Assembly (NCBI GenBank): GCA_028712445.1
Contig: JAQTPY010000001.1
Coordinates: 1-50,033 of the forward strand
Direction: 5' to 3'
Origin: Minisyncoccota bacterium
GTDB taxonomy: Bacteria > Patescibacteriota > Minisyncoccia > Minisyncoccales > RBG-13-42-11
Length of the DNA: 50,033 nucleotides
Shown here: piece after piece, positions 34,817 to 43,170 of the stretch
How the letters are laid out: every line of letters starts with the position of its first letter
Numbering within the stretch: the stretch's first letter is position 1
The notes under the pieces: model-generated
Seen by the model: only the letters and a program-made list of their open reading frames with translations
What the model was told of the DNA's origin: nothing
Databases searched by the model: none
Position numbers and translations under genes: made by a program

Positions 34817-35326
34817 TTGTATAAAAGAACTTATATAAACAACCAAATAAGGGCCAGAGAAGTAAGGCTGATAGACGAAACCGGAAAACAATTGGGTGTG
34901 GTCTCTCTTGAAGACGCCTTGGGAATGGCCCGAGAGAAGAATCTAGATCTGATCCAGGTGACTGAAAAAGTTGATCCTCCTGTCTGCAAAATAGGAGACT
35001 ATGGAAAATATCAATATCAGCAGGAAAAAAAGGAGAAAACGCTCAATAAGCAGAAAGGTGGAGAATTAAAGGAAGTAAGATTAACCTTCAACATATCTCC
35101 TCATGATCTTGAAACTAAGGCAAAATTGGCTGAGAAATTTTTAAAAAAAGGAGATAAGGTGAAAGTCGAACTTTACCTGAGAGGGAGGGAAAAAGCTTTC
35201 GGAGACTTTGGCCGGGAAAAAGTGAATAAATTCCTTGAACTGCTGAACAGTCTTACTGAAATTAAAATGGAGAGAGAATTGAAAAGAGAGCCGAGAGGAT
35301 TTATGACAATAATATCAAAGAAGTAA
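34817..35326 (+). CDS. infC: Translation initiation factor IF-3
   Basis: 169 residues. The N-terminal domain has INNQIRAREVRLIDETGKQLGVVS and LDLIQVTEKVDPPVCKIGDYGKY. A lysine-rich linker leads to the C-terminal domain with LTFNISPHDLETKAK. IF3 prevents premature subunit joining and proofreads start codons. No ATG or GTG is available in frame. The start is taken as TTG at 34817, but ATC (34811) or ATA (34808) are also in frame; rare start codons are known in infC genes and support autoregulation. It begins 10 nt after the tmRNA end and leads infC-rpmI-rplT. Confidence 0.93.
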   Translation: MYKRTYINNQIRAREVRLIDETGKQLGVVSLEDALGMAREKNLDLIQVTEKVDPPVCKIGDYGKYQYQQEKKEKTLNKQKGGELKEVRLTFNISPHDLETKAKLAEKFLKKGDKVKVELYLRGREKAFGDFGREKVNKFLELLNSLTEIKMERELKREPRGFMTIISKK

Positions 35327-35352
35327 TCAAAGATTGCTGCTTATACAACAAT

Positions 35353-35547
35353 ATGCCAAAAGTTAAAACAAGAAAATCAATATCGAAGAGATTCAAAATG
35401 ACAAAAGGAGGAAAAATTTTGAGAAGACCAACAGGTCTTGACCACTTCCGGGCGAAGAAATCCGGAAAGGAGGTCAGAAAAAGCAGAAAATGGATACCTC
35501 TTAATCCTTCTGAAAAAAAGAGGGTCAAAAGAATGATTGTTTTCTAA
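35353..35547 (+). CDS. rpmI: 50S ribosomal protein bL35
   Basis: 64 residues, very basic. MPKVKTRKSISKRFKMTKGGKILRR is truncated here to its key features: the N-terminal KxKTRKS, the KGGKIxRR turn, and the C-terminal KRMIVF match bL35. It stands in the conserved order infC-rpmI-rplT. Confidence 0.96.
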   Translation: MPKVKTRKSISKRFKMTKGGKILRRPTGLDHFRAKKSGKEVRKSRKWIPLNPSEKKRVKRMIVF

Positions 35548-35583
35548 TTTTTATTGAAAAAATTATTTTGTTAGAAAAATACT

Positions 35584-35931
35584 ATGGTAAGAGTAAAAGG
35601 CGGCATAATTTCGCAAAAAAGAAAAAGAAATATCCTGAGACAGACGAAAGGTTTCCGTTGGGGAAGGAAAAATAAATTGAGGGCTGCGAAAGAAGCATTA
35701 ATGCATGCTTTAAAGTTTTCCTACAGAGACAGGAAGGTGAAAAAATCTGACTTCAGAAGATTCTGGCAAACAAGGATCAACGCTGCTTCCAGACAACTTG
35801 GACTTCCTTATGGAAAATTTATGAACAGTTTAAAGAAAAACAAAATTGAACTGGATAGAAAAGTTTTATCCGAAATATCTCAAAAACATCCTCAAATATT
35901 TGAAAAGCTGGTTGAAGCCGCAAGGAAGTAA
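35584..35931 (+). CDS. rplT: 50S ribosomal protein bL20
   Basis: 115 residues. The N-terminal RVKGGIISQKRKRNILRQ and the central FRRFWQTRINAASRQLG are bL20 signatures. It binds 23S rRNA early in 50S assembly and in some bacteria represses the infC-rpmI-rplT operon. No pseudoknot operator was identified by eye here. Confidence 0.97.
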   Translation: MVRVKGGIISQKRKRNILRQTKGFRWGRKNKLRAAKEALMHALKFSYRDRKVKKSDFRRFWQTRINAASRQLGLPYGKFMNSLKKNKIELDRKVLSEISQKHPQIFEKLVEAARK

Positions 35932-35978
35932 AAAAAACCGTAAGGCAGAACCTCAAATTTTCTGCTAAAAATTTATCT

Positions 35979-36005
35979 ATCCCGCCCAAAGGGCGGGATT
36001 TGGTT
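35979..36005. terminator. GC-rich hairpin between converging rplT and the zinc-ribbon gene
   Basis: The 9-bp stem ATCCCGCCC/GGGCGGGAT (35979-35987 with 35991-35999) has an AAA loop. The following T-tract is interrupted (TTGGTTT), so efficiency is uncertain, but its position suits a bidirectional terminator. Confidence 0.65.
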
Positions 36006-36033
36006 TAGGAATGTTTCCCAATAAAAAAGCCTG

Positions 36034-36318
36034 TTAATTACAGGCCAATGCTTGACGTAAAATATTCTTGAATCTGAGCATTATTCTCTTTAACCTCGAT
36101 GTTAATCTATCCCTCTCGTACCGTTCCGTAGCCGCGATCAAATAATTGGCACTTCTCACCCAGAGCTTATGCTTTTTTGCCAGCTTCACTATTCGAACTT
36201 CGCTCAAAGAAACTGGTTTAAGATGATTTTGGCAACAACAAGGACAATCAACTTCTTCTCCTGCCCTTGATTCTATAAAAATAAGGCATCGAGGACATTT
36301 TTTAAAATAAATATCCAA
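36034..36318 (-). CDS. Small zinc-ribbon protein of unknown function
   Basis: 94 residues starting at TTG 36318, supported by the strong SD AAAGGAGGGG five bases upstream. The N-terminus has CPRC (residues 8-11) and CPCC (residues 26-29), a plausible C4 zinc ribbon. The rest is a basic helical region (RDRLTSRLKRIMLRFKNILRQ) that could bind nucleic acid. It resembles no family I can name. It is the last gene of the run that includes the alkyltransferase. Confidence 0.6.
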   Translation of the reverse strand: MDIYFKKCPRCLIFIESRAGEEVDCPCCCQNHLKPVSLSEVRIVKLAKKHKLWVRSANYLIAATERYERDRLTSRLKRIMLRFKNILRQALACN

Positions 36319-36342
36319 TTACCCCTCCTTTAAATTAAACAA

Positions 36343-36621
36343 TCAAAGGGCAATTCTCCCCTTTTTGATTATCAGACCCTCCTTTTTAAGCAAGGCTGAT
36401 TTCTTCTTTATACCATATTTATAGCCGCCAATAAATCCATCTGAACGGATGACCCTGTGGCAGGGAACAACAAAAGGCCTCGGGTTTCCGTTGAGAATAT
36501 TCCCCACAGATCTCCATGCTCTTGGCTTCCCCGAAAGCAGAGCAACCTCTTTATAGGTCAAAACCTTTCCTTCCGGAATTTTTTTGACTATAGAAAAGAC
36601 TTTTTCTTCAAACGATTTCAT
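36343..36621 (-). CDS. Minimal O6-alkylguanine-DNA alkyltransferase (C-terminal domain only)
   Basis: 92 residues corresponding to the DNA-binding and catalytic domain of Ogt/MGMT. The active site PCHRVI keeps the acceptor Cys (residue 54), so it is not an alkyltransferase-like ATL protein, which has Trp there. The helix-turn-helix GKVLTYKEVALLSGKPRAWRSVG and IGGYKYGIKKKSALLKKEG are present. The N-terminal RNase H-like domain is absent. It overlaps the upstream glycosyltransferase gene by 4 bp. Confidence 0.9.
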   Translation of the reverse strand: MKSFEEKVFSIVKKIPEGKVLTYKEVALLSGKPRAWRSVGNILNGNPRPFVVPCHRVIRSDGFIGGYKYGIKKKSALLKKEGLIIKKGRIAL

Positions 36622-37925
36622 TTGACCAATTCTTTGAACATTTTCAAATAATCCCTCAGGAGCCTGGGTATCAAAAATTTTTCTCTGACGATTTCTTTGG
36701 CCTCTTGCCCCATTTTCTTTTTAAGCTGGGGACTCTTGATAAGCTCAACCATTCTTTGAGCAGCTTCCTTGCAGGTATTGACCAAAAAACCGTTTTCCCC
36801 GTCTTTAATCTGCAGTTTTATTCCTCCGACATTCCCTCCTATTACAGGCTGGCCTTTCCACATTGCCTCGGTCACAGACAGGCCAAATCCTTCCTTTGTG
36901 GATTTTTGCAAAACAACCGACGCCGCCATTTGAAAAGCATTCACAAAATCATTTATTTTAATGTTTCCTATCTGTGAAACTCGTGAAAAAAGAAAAATGT
37001 CGGGATCTTCCCCGGAAGCCTTTTCTACTTCTTTAAGAATTTTCTCAGCCTCAGGATCATCTTTGGCTAAAAGAAGGCCCAGCAAAGCCAGCTGCAGGCC
37101 AGGAATCTCTTTTTTCGCTTCCTGATAAGCCCTTATTACTCCCATGGGATCTTTCCAGGGATCAAAACGAGAAACTTGAACAGCCAACGGCCTGGAAAGA
37201 TTAATCCCCAAACTCTTCATTATCTTTTTGGCGATCTCCAAATCCATCGATTCATTTTTTTTCATAATAGGATCTATTGCTGGAGAAAAAATGCGAATTT
37301 TCTTTTCAGGGATTCCATGTCCAATAAAATCTTTTGAAGTAAAAATTATCCTATCATAATCATCTCCAATTTTTTGAAAGAAACTCCAAACTTTTTTATT
37401 AGGCCCTGATGTGTCTATGTGAATTCTCCAAACCATCGGGCATAAACGCGGAAGATAGGAAATCAAACCGGCAGGCTGAGGATCGTGAATCACCCAAACA
37501 TCAGGTCTCATGTCTTCCATTTTTTTGGCCATTGATTCCATATGGCGCATATATAAATCTCTATCTCTACGTGAAAACTCTATTCTTTTTCCCTGAAGGG
37601 CGTTATGGATTCTCTTGGTCAAATCAAAAAAACCAGGACAAGGAAGAATATTATACCACTTAACTTCGAGCCCCACCCCTCTCATTAAAGGGACCAAGCT
37701 TTTTAATATTTCCGCCACGCCTCCACCATCAGAAGTGGCATTAACATGGAAAACCTTTAATCCCCTCAGATCCTTTGCCAAAGAATTTATCTCTTTGAAC
37801 AAATGCGAACCTATTATCCCCCTGTATTCATCTAATTTGATTACTCCTCTCCGAATCTCCGGCTTAGTGGGATTTATTATTTTTTCTGACTGAATTGTTA
37901 AATTAAAATTCACCTCAGGCAACAT
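36618..37925 (-). CDS. GT4-family glycosyltransferase, TreT-like (trehalose synthase)
   Basis: 435 residues with two Rossmann domains. The N-terminal VFHVNATSDGGGVAEILKSLVPLMRGVGLEV is the TreT signature, and the C-terminal STKEGFGLSVTEAMWKGQPVIGGNVGGIKLQI holds the GT4 donor-binding EX7E motif. TreT makes trehalose from NDP-glucose and glucose, reversibly. The GlmU-like nucleotidyltransferase could supply an NDP-sugar, which is an inference. It overlaps the Nudix gene by 11 bp and the alkyltransferase by 4 bp. Confidence 0.85.
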   Translation of the reverse strand: MLPEVNFNLTIQSEKIINPTKPEIRRGVIKLDEYRGIIGSHLFKEINSLAKDLRGLKVFHVNATSDGGGVAEILKSLVPLMRGVGLEVKWYNILPCPGFFDLTKRIHNALQGKRIEFSRRDRDLYMRHMESMAKKMEDMRPDVWVIHDPQPAGLISYLPRLCPMVWRIHIDTSGPNKKVWSFFQKIGDDYDRIIFTSKDFIGHGIPEKKIRIFSPAIDPIMKKNESMDLEIAKKIMKSLGINLSRPLAVQVSRFDPWKDPMGVIRAYQEAKKEIPGLQLALLGLLLAKDDPEAEKILKEVEKASGEDPDIFLFSRVSQIGNIKINDFVNAFQMAASVVLQKSTKEGFGLSVTEAMWKGQPVIGGNVGGIKLQIKDGENGFLVNTCKEAAQRMVELIKSPQLKKKMGQEAKEIVREKFLIPRLLRDYLKMFKELVK

Positions 37926-38352
37926 ATTTTTCTAAAAAATTCTCTGCTTTCTTTAATGTTTCTTTGGCATTTTTGAATGCCAACCTATCTAAAGCTTCCT
38001 TAAACTGCAACCACGCAAAATCAATATGCTCTTTTGATATCTTTACTTCCTTTTCTTTTGTTTTAATTAAAAAGAATGTGACAAATTTTAAAACATTTTT
38101 TTCCTTCCATTTAAAAAAATACTTTATTACTTCTTTGAATCCAGGAACAATTTTAATATCGCTTAAACCGGTTTCTTCTTTAACTTCTCTTTTTGCGGTT
38201 TCCTCTTCGGTCTCTCCCTTTTCTAAATGCCCTTTAGGCAAATCCCAATAAGATTTTGAATGCCTCATTCCCGGATAATGCAAAAGGAGATAATATGTTT
38301 TATCATCTCCTACTCTGAAAACTACGGCTCCTGCTGATTTTTCGATGGGCAT
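37915..38352 (-). CDS. Nudix hydrolase
   Basis: 145 residues from the ATG at 38352 (MPIEKSAGAVVF), which matches where Nudix domains begin and removes a 76-bp overlap with the upstream gene; a TTG-like start at 38427 is less likely. The Nudix box GHLEKGETEEETAKREVKEETGL follows the standard GX5EX7REUXEEXGU pattern. The N-terminal AGAVVF and WDLPKGHLEKGE context suggests a diadenosine-polyphosphate (Ap4A) hydrolase-like member. It lies between the GNAT and the TreT-like genes. Confidence 0.9.
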   Translation of the reverse strand: MPIEKSAGAVVFRVGDDKTYYLLLHYPGMRHSKSYWDLPKGHLEKGETEEETAKREVKEETGLSDIKIVPGFKEVIKYFFKWKEKNVLKFVTFFLIKTKEKEVKISKEHIDFAWLQFKEALDRLAFKNAKETLKKAENFLEKYVA

Positions 38353-38356
38353 ACAA

Positions 38357-38860
38357 TTAATAATTTGATTTTTGAATTGTTTTGTAAAAAAGGTAGTCTT
38401 CGGATCCAAAATAATTATCCGGGACATGCCCCACTAGAATCCATTTCTTTTTTTTATAGAATTTGACGTTGCGTTCATCTGTCCAAAGGTGAATCTTATG
38501 AATCTTCCTCTTCTTGGCGATCTTTTCATATTCTTTAAGAAGAGCGCTGCCTATTCCATGCCCCTGGAATGAATCTTTCACCGAAAACCAAGAAATGTAG
38601 ACTACTCCTCCGTAAGGAGGATTGGTAAGAATATATCCTGCAACTTCCTCCCCGACAAAGGCCAGAAGAAGATCAACTATTTTTCTCCTTAAATCGAAAG
38701 CGATATTTTCCCGAGTAAAATATTTTTTTAAATAAGCGTTTATGGTCTTGGAGGAATAATGAGGAAACTGCGTCTTTAGACAATGCTTAAATAATTCGTA
38801 AAAAGGTCTGATATCCGACATTTCTGCTCTCCTGATTTTGAGTTGGCTGATTTTTTTCAT
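38357..38860 (-). CDS. GNAT-family N-acetyltransferase
   Basis: 167 residues. The acetyl-CoA-binding motif A reads SFQGHGIGSALLKEYEKIAKKR (R/QxxGxG/A form) near residue 100, preceded by VVYISWFSVKDS and followed by KIHLWTDERNVKFYKKKKW, the usual C-terminal strand and helix. The substrate cannot be told. It starts 2 nt after the polX stop. Confidence 0.85.
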   Translation of the reverse strand: MKKISQLKIRRAEMSDIRPFYELFKHCLKTQFPHYSSKTINAYLKKYFTRENIAFDLRRKIVDLLLAFVGEEVAGYILTNPPYGGVVYISWFSVKDSFQGHGIGSALLKEYEKIAKKRKIHKIHLWTDERNVKFYKKKKWILVGHVPDNYFGSEDYLFYKTIQKSNY

Positions 38861-38862
38861 GC

Positions 38863-40608
38863 TTAATGTTTAAAATATTTCATAAGCTTTTCTAAATGAT
38901 GAGTATTTATTACGTCTTCTTTCTCAGCCCACCCCCTCCTGGCCTGAGATATTCCCAATTCCATAAACCTCAGCTGATCTTTCTGATGAGAATCGGTGTT
39001 AATCACCATTTTTACTCCCGATTCCTTTGCCCGCCTGATGTTAATGTCATTTAAATCAAGTCTTTCCGGATAGGAATTAATTTCCAAAACAACATTGAAC
39101 TCTTTGGCGGCCCTTAAAATTTTATCCAAATCTATCTGATATTCATCTCTTCTTTTCAAGATCCTCCCCGTGGGGTGGGAAATAATATCTACATTCGGAT
39201 TTTTAATTGCCTTAATCATTCTTTCCGTCATTTCGCTCTCTGACATTTTAAAATTGGAGTGGATTCCCGCTATTACGTAATCAAGTTTTTTTAAAGCCTC
39301 GTCTTTAATATCGACCGAGCCATCGTTCAGAATATTGGCTTCACAACCCTTCAATAATCTAAATTTTAGACCTTGAACCTTAAACTTCTCGTTTAACTTG
39401 TCGATTTCTTTGTCTCTTTGTCCCAATTTCTTTTCGTCCAGCCCCTTTTCAATCCTTAGAAATTTGGTGTGATCTGAAATCCCCAAATATTCATATTTCA
39501 TCTTCTGAGCAGCATCAGCCAGCTCTTCAAGGTTGTTTGACCCTCCGTTCCATGAAGAGTGACAATGGAGATCGCCCCGGATATCATCATATCCAATAAT
39601 TCTGGGCAATCCCTGGGCCTTGCCTTGCGCTTGTCTTAAAGCAGCCTCGATTTCTCCTCTATCCTCTCTTAATTCAGGCTCCACCCAAACCAATCCCAAA
39701 CTTTTATAAACTCCTTCTTCATCCCAGCCAGCAACCATTCTTTTACCTTTAAAAAGGCCGTATTCCGACAACTTCAAATTTTTGGCCATAGCTATTCTTC
39801 TTGTTGCAATATTGTGCTCCTTGGAACCCGTAAAATACTGAAGAGCCGCTCCATAACTGTTCTTCGGGACCACTCTTAAATCAATATCAAAACCTTCCTT
39901 GACTCTAATCGAGGCCTTGGTAGGCCCTTTACCCCACACCTTTACCGCTTCGGGCTGGGATACGAAAAAATCCATTACCTTTTTGGGCTCCTTTGAAATT
40001 ATTAAAAAATCAACGTCTCCTATGGTCTCTTTTTTTCTTCTGACCGATCCTCCGGCATCTATTCTCTCAACTTCTTTTAATCGGGACAATCTTTCTTGGA
40101 TTGTTTTTACTCTTGGCAGAATATCTCCCAAAAGAAATCTGCCCTTGCTTCTTTTTAAAAATTCTATCCCTTCAAGGATATTTCCTTCGGTCTTCTCTCT
40201 GAACCCTTCGATTTTGGCAATTTTATGGCTTCTGGCAGCTTTTTCCAGATCATCCAAGCTTCTTATTCCCAACTCCTGATAAAGCTTTTTAGCTCTTCTG
40301 GGACCCAGACCCTCCACCGCCGTCAAATCTCCAATATCAATGGGGGTTTTCTTTTTTAAATCTTCGTAATAACCGATCTTGCCGGTCTTAATATACTCTT
40401 CAATTTTTTCGGCCATACTTTTGCCGATTCCCGGAAGATCTTCCAAAGCTTTTTTGCCACCCCTGGCGTAAATTGCATCTAAACTCTCATCTAAACTCTC
40501 TAAGACTATCGCTGCTTTTTGATAAGCAGCCGGTTTGAAGTCCACATCCTCCATTTTTAGAAAATCAGCTATTGCATAAAATATTTTTGCAACCTCTTGA
40601 TTTCTCAT
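38863..40608 (-). CDS. polX: PolX-type DNA polymerase with PHP domain
   Basis: 581 residues. Helix-hairpin-helix motifs (LPGIGKSMAEKIEEYI, VEGLGPRRAKKLYQEL) precede the Pol beta palm with GGSVRRKKETIGDVDFLI, whose Asp pair binds metals. From about residue 345 a PHP domain runs with GDLHCHSSWNG, GIHSNFKM, ISHPTG and INTDSHQ, giving 3'-5' exonuclease or phosphoesterase activity in bacterial PolX. Two short repeat-derived stretches occur in frame: LRQAQGKAQGLP (39607-39645) and KFKVQGLKFRLL (39359-39390). It overlaps no neighbour; GAGGGG precedes the ATG. Confidence 0.94.
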   Translation of the reverse strand: MRNQEVAKIFYAIADFLKMEDVDFKPAAYQKAAIVLESLDESLDAIYARGGKKALEDLPGIGKSMAEKIEEYIKTGKIGYYEDLKKKTPIDIGDLTAVEGLGPRRAKKLYQELGIRSLDDLEKAARSHKIAKIEGFREKTEGNILEGIEFLKRSKGRFLLGDILPRVKTIQERLSRLKEVERIDAGGSVRRKKETIGDVDFLIISKEPKKVMDFFVSQPEAVKVWGKGPTKASIRVKEGFDIDLRVVPKNSYGAALQYFTGSKEHNIATRRIAMAKNLKLSEYGLFKGKRMVAGWDEEGVYKSLGLVWVEPELREDRGEIEAALRQAQGKAQGLPRIIGYDDIRGDLHCHSSWNGGSNNLEELADAAQKMKYEYLGISDHTKFLRIEKGLDEKKLGQRDKEIDKLNEKFKVQGLKFRLLKGCEANILNDGSVDIKDEALKKLDYVIAGIHSNFKMSESEMTERMIKAIKNPNVDIISHPTGRILKRRDEYQIDLDKILRAAKEFNVVLEINSYPERLDLNDINIRRAKESGVKMVINTDSHQKDQLRFMELGISQARRGWAEKEDVINTHHLEKLMKYFKH

Positions 40609-40620
40609 GTTTTTTACCCC

Positions 40621-41280
40621 TCATTCTTTGGGAAGATAGGGTTCTTGAAAAGTTTTTACCTCGGGAGTGCGGGGAGTTACCTTATCTCTGGGAGAAACTG
40701 CTTTCAGAATCAAAAAGAGGACTAATGATGAAAAAAGAGAAAAGACCCCCACGGTAACGAATAAAAAATTAAAACCGAAATTTGAAGCAATGAGTCCGCC
40801 TAAAGCTCCTGCAGCCGCAGCTCCGATTCCAATAAAAGTGCTTCTTGAGGCCCACTCAAAAGCTTCCTGCCCTTTGTCTATATGTCTCGTGAACATTGCC
40901 GTCCAGGCAGGAATGTTCATTGCCATACCCGCAGAATAGATTATTTCCAGAAGATAGATGTGCCAGGGTTGATTGCTGAATATATAAAGAAAAGCTGAGA
41001 TGGCGGCCAGAGAATTCCCTATCATGGCAAAAATAAGATCGTCCTTTTCTCCATGATTTTTATCCAAATAATTACCAATAGGAATTTCCAAAAAGGATTT
41101 AACACCCCAATAAATGGCCATTGCAAATCCTGCTATCTTTGCGGCCTCCGACGCATCACCCAGAGTAATCTTCTGGGAAATAAATATGGCTATTATCGGA
41201 GAAATGAAGCCAAAACCTGTAATCAAAAGGACATCTGAGGCAATTAAAACTTTGATTACGTTATTTATTGGTTTAAACAT
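40621..41280 (-). CDS. Half-size MFS transporter
   Basis: 219 residues with six hydrophobic helices, half of a normal 12-helix MFS protein. The loop between helices 2 and 3 has FLEIPIGNYLDKNHGEKDD, a form of the MFS GxLxDRxG motif. The C-terminal tail is charged and soluble. The gene is followed directly by polX and preceded by another complete gene, so no second half is hidden nearby. It could work as a homodimer or be a decayed remnant. Confidence 0.75.
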   Translation of the reverse strand: MFKPINNVIKVLIASDVLLITGFGFISPIIAIFISQKITLGDASEAAKIAGFAMAIYWGVKSFLEIPIGNYLDKNHGEKDDLIFAMIGNSLAAISAFLYIFSNQPWHIYLLEIIYSAGMAMNIPAWTAMFTRHIDKGQEAFEWASRSTFIGIGAAAAGALGGLIASNFGFNFLFVTVGVFSLFSSLVLFLILKAVSPRDKVTPRTPEVKTFQEPYLPKE

Positions 41281-41284
41281 GTTT

Positions 41285-42277
41285 TTAATTCTTACTGACT
41301 AAATTATCTATCTTTTTAAAAAAATTGTTCTTAATTAAGATCAATCCCAGTCTGAATATAATCACAACGCCAAGGAGAGCAACAATCATTTCCGCTCCCC
41401 TCTGGGTCATGGTAAAGGCCGTTGCTACGGATGCTTCTGCCCCCAACGCGTTGAAGGCGAATGTCTGGATGGCTTCGTGCGATCCAAGAGCTGCGGGAAT
41501 GGGAATCATTACAGCCAGACAGGAAAAACTGAAAATTGAAAATACCGTAAAACCGCTTATAATCTTGCCTAAAAATAAAATTACAAACCAAGCCCTGACA
41601 TACATCACCCCTATTTTTAAAAACGAGAGCATCACCGCTTTCCAGAGAGACGATCTGTTTTTCTTAAAAAAACTGAAAATCTCTTTCTCGGTTTCAACAA
41701 ATTTATTTCCGTTGTTTTTAACAAAGAAATTAATTATGCTTCCTCTCTTCCAGCATGTTAAATAAAAAAAGGCCAGAATAAAGGCAAAAATCAAAAAAGT
41801 TCCTCCAAAAAAAACAGTGAGCTTTAAGGGAGGAACTCCGATAAAAAAGAGGAAAAAGATAAAACCCAGAACAATGACAAACAAATTAATGGTCAATTCC
41901 AGAATCCTGTCTATGATCACCGAAGCCATTCCTTTCTGCCAGGGAATGCCGTTTCTTTCCTTTAAAACATATGCTCTGAACAATTCCCCGCCCCATATAA
42001 GGATAGGGGCAAAATACATTATCGAAAAACTGGCAAGATAAGGACCCACTAGACTGCTGAGACGAACTTTTATCCCTTCCGCCTCGATTATCGCTTTCCA
42101 TTTCCATGTGCTAATGCCTATCGTTAACAATGTTAACCCCAAAACCACCAGCCCTTCCCATCCTGTAAATATTTTAAAAGCTTTCTGAACCCCTTCCCAG
42201 CCGACAGTTTGAGCTATCCATAAAAAAAGTATCACTCCGACTGCCAACGAAAACAGAAGAAGCAAAAATTTCTTCAT
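41285..42277 (-). CDS. Lysylphosphatidylglycerol-synthase-type membrane protein (UPF0104, flippase-like)
   Basis: 330 residues with about eight membrane helices. Motifs such as YLASFSIMYFAPILIWGGELFRAYVLKERNGIPW and the C-terminal IPIPAALGSHEAIQTFAFNALG match the MprF-like/AglD transmembrane domain family. The catalytic aminoacyl-transferase domain is absent. Likely roles are lipid or polyprenol-linked substrate translocation, which is an inference. The stop is 4 nt before the MFS start. Confidence 0.85.
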   Translation of the reverse strand: MKKFLLLLFSLAVGVILFLWIAQTVGWEGVQKAFKIFTGWEGLVVLGLTLLTIGISTWKWKAIIEAEGIKVRLSSLVGPYLASFSIMYFAPILIWGGELFRAYVLKERNGIPWQKGMASVIIDRILELTINLFVIVLGFIFFLFFIGVPPLKLTVFFGGTFLIFAFILAFFYLTCWKRGSIINFFVKNNGNKFVETEKEIFSFFKKNRSSLWKAVMLSFLKIGVMYVRAWFVILFLGKIISGFTVFSIFSFSCLAVMIPIPAALGSHEAIQTFAFNALGAEASVATAFTMTQRGAEMIVALLGVVIIFRLGLILIKNNFFKKIDNLVSKN

Positions 42278-42341
42278 AATTTCTAATTATACCATGAGCT
42301 AGATCGTTTAGCGAGCATCCGGGAAACAGCCGACGAGAGAA

Positions 42342-43094
42342 TCATTGTTTGAAATTTTTTTCCAAAAAAGTCATTATTTGAGGGCCAACCTCCGAAGATG
42401 ACCAGAGATAATCATGCCCTGACAAATGAAGATGTTTTGAAAATTTGCTGTTGTACCCGGTTGCCTTGGAAAATACCCACTCCGCAGATGATCTTACTAA
42501 ATTTTTCAGCAGAGATCCTACATCGCCTCTAGCCAGATAGTCGTCTGGATTGTTTAATGATAGAAATTTTTCAGAAGAAGGAGCTTCAGACCAGAAAGGA
42601 GCTCCCAAGGCCAAGCCGTAAACCGAATTCTTTAAGTCCTGTGAAATTTTGTCGTAAGTTTTATCCACAAAAGTAGCGCCGTTTGAAAGCCCTGCCACGA
42701 TAATTTTTTTACCCGGCATACTTCTGGCCAAATCATCAATTTTTTCAGCCAGATATTCTGAAGACTTATCAAAAGAACTGAGAAATTCTTTGAAAGCGGA
42801 TATTTTCCCGAAAAAATTATCTTCTGCTCTCGTATAAGGAATAATCGTTGATTTTTGCCCCCAATTGCTCAAAGTTTTTTGGATTCTTTTGATTATAGGA
42901 GCAAAATCCTGGCATTCCTCAAATTGAGCGTCTCCCCACCCCCCAGCATTAAAGATTATAATTACATCGCTATTTTTAATCTCTCCTAAAACCTCCTGAG
43001 CGAAAAAGTTGTCGGGAGCTGATTGAGGAATCAAAAGAAAGACAATGCCGAGGGCAATAATGGAAATTAAAATAAATCTCCTTAATCTTTCCAT
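42342..43094 (-). CDS. Exported alpha/beta-hydrolase-like protein
   Basis: 250 residues. A signal peptide or anchor (residues 5-25, RRFILISIIALGIVFLLIP) is followed by a domain with the nucleophile-elbow-like GLSNGA (GxSxG, near residue 136), an Asp-rich segment NPDDYLARGD, and a late His in LSGHDYLW, in the right order for a Ser-Asp-His triad. The rest shows weak similarity to lipase folds. The substrate is unknown. It is preceded by greA on the same strand. Confidence 0.6.
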   Translation of the reverse strand: MERLRRFILISIIALGIVFLLIPQSAPDNFFAQEVLGEIKNSDVIIIFNAGGWGDAQFEECQDFAPIIKRIQKTLSNWGQKSTIIPYTRAEDNFFGKISAFKEFLSSFDKSSEYLAEKIDDLARSMPGKKIIVAGLSNGATFVDKTYDKISQDLKNSVYGLALGAPFWSEAPSSEKFLSLNNPDDYLARGDVGSLLKNLVRSSAEWVFSKATGYNSKFSKHLHLSGHDYLWSSSEVGPQIMTFLEKNFKQ

Positions 43095-43170
43095 TATTTC
43101 AAACTAACACAAAAAATTAGACACAAAAAGAGAATCTTTGTTTTTTGCGTTACTCAAAACCCTGTGCCCC

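Noticed and set aside
40572-40757. Second half of the MFS transporter or a pseudogene
   Set aside because: The adjacent sequence is the polX start, and no membrane-helix-coding frame continues.
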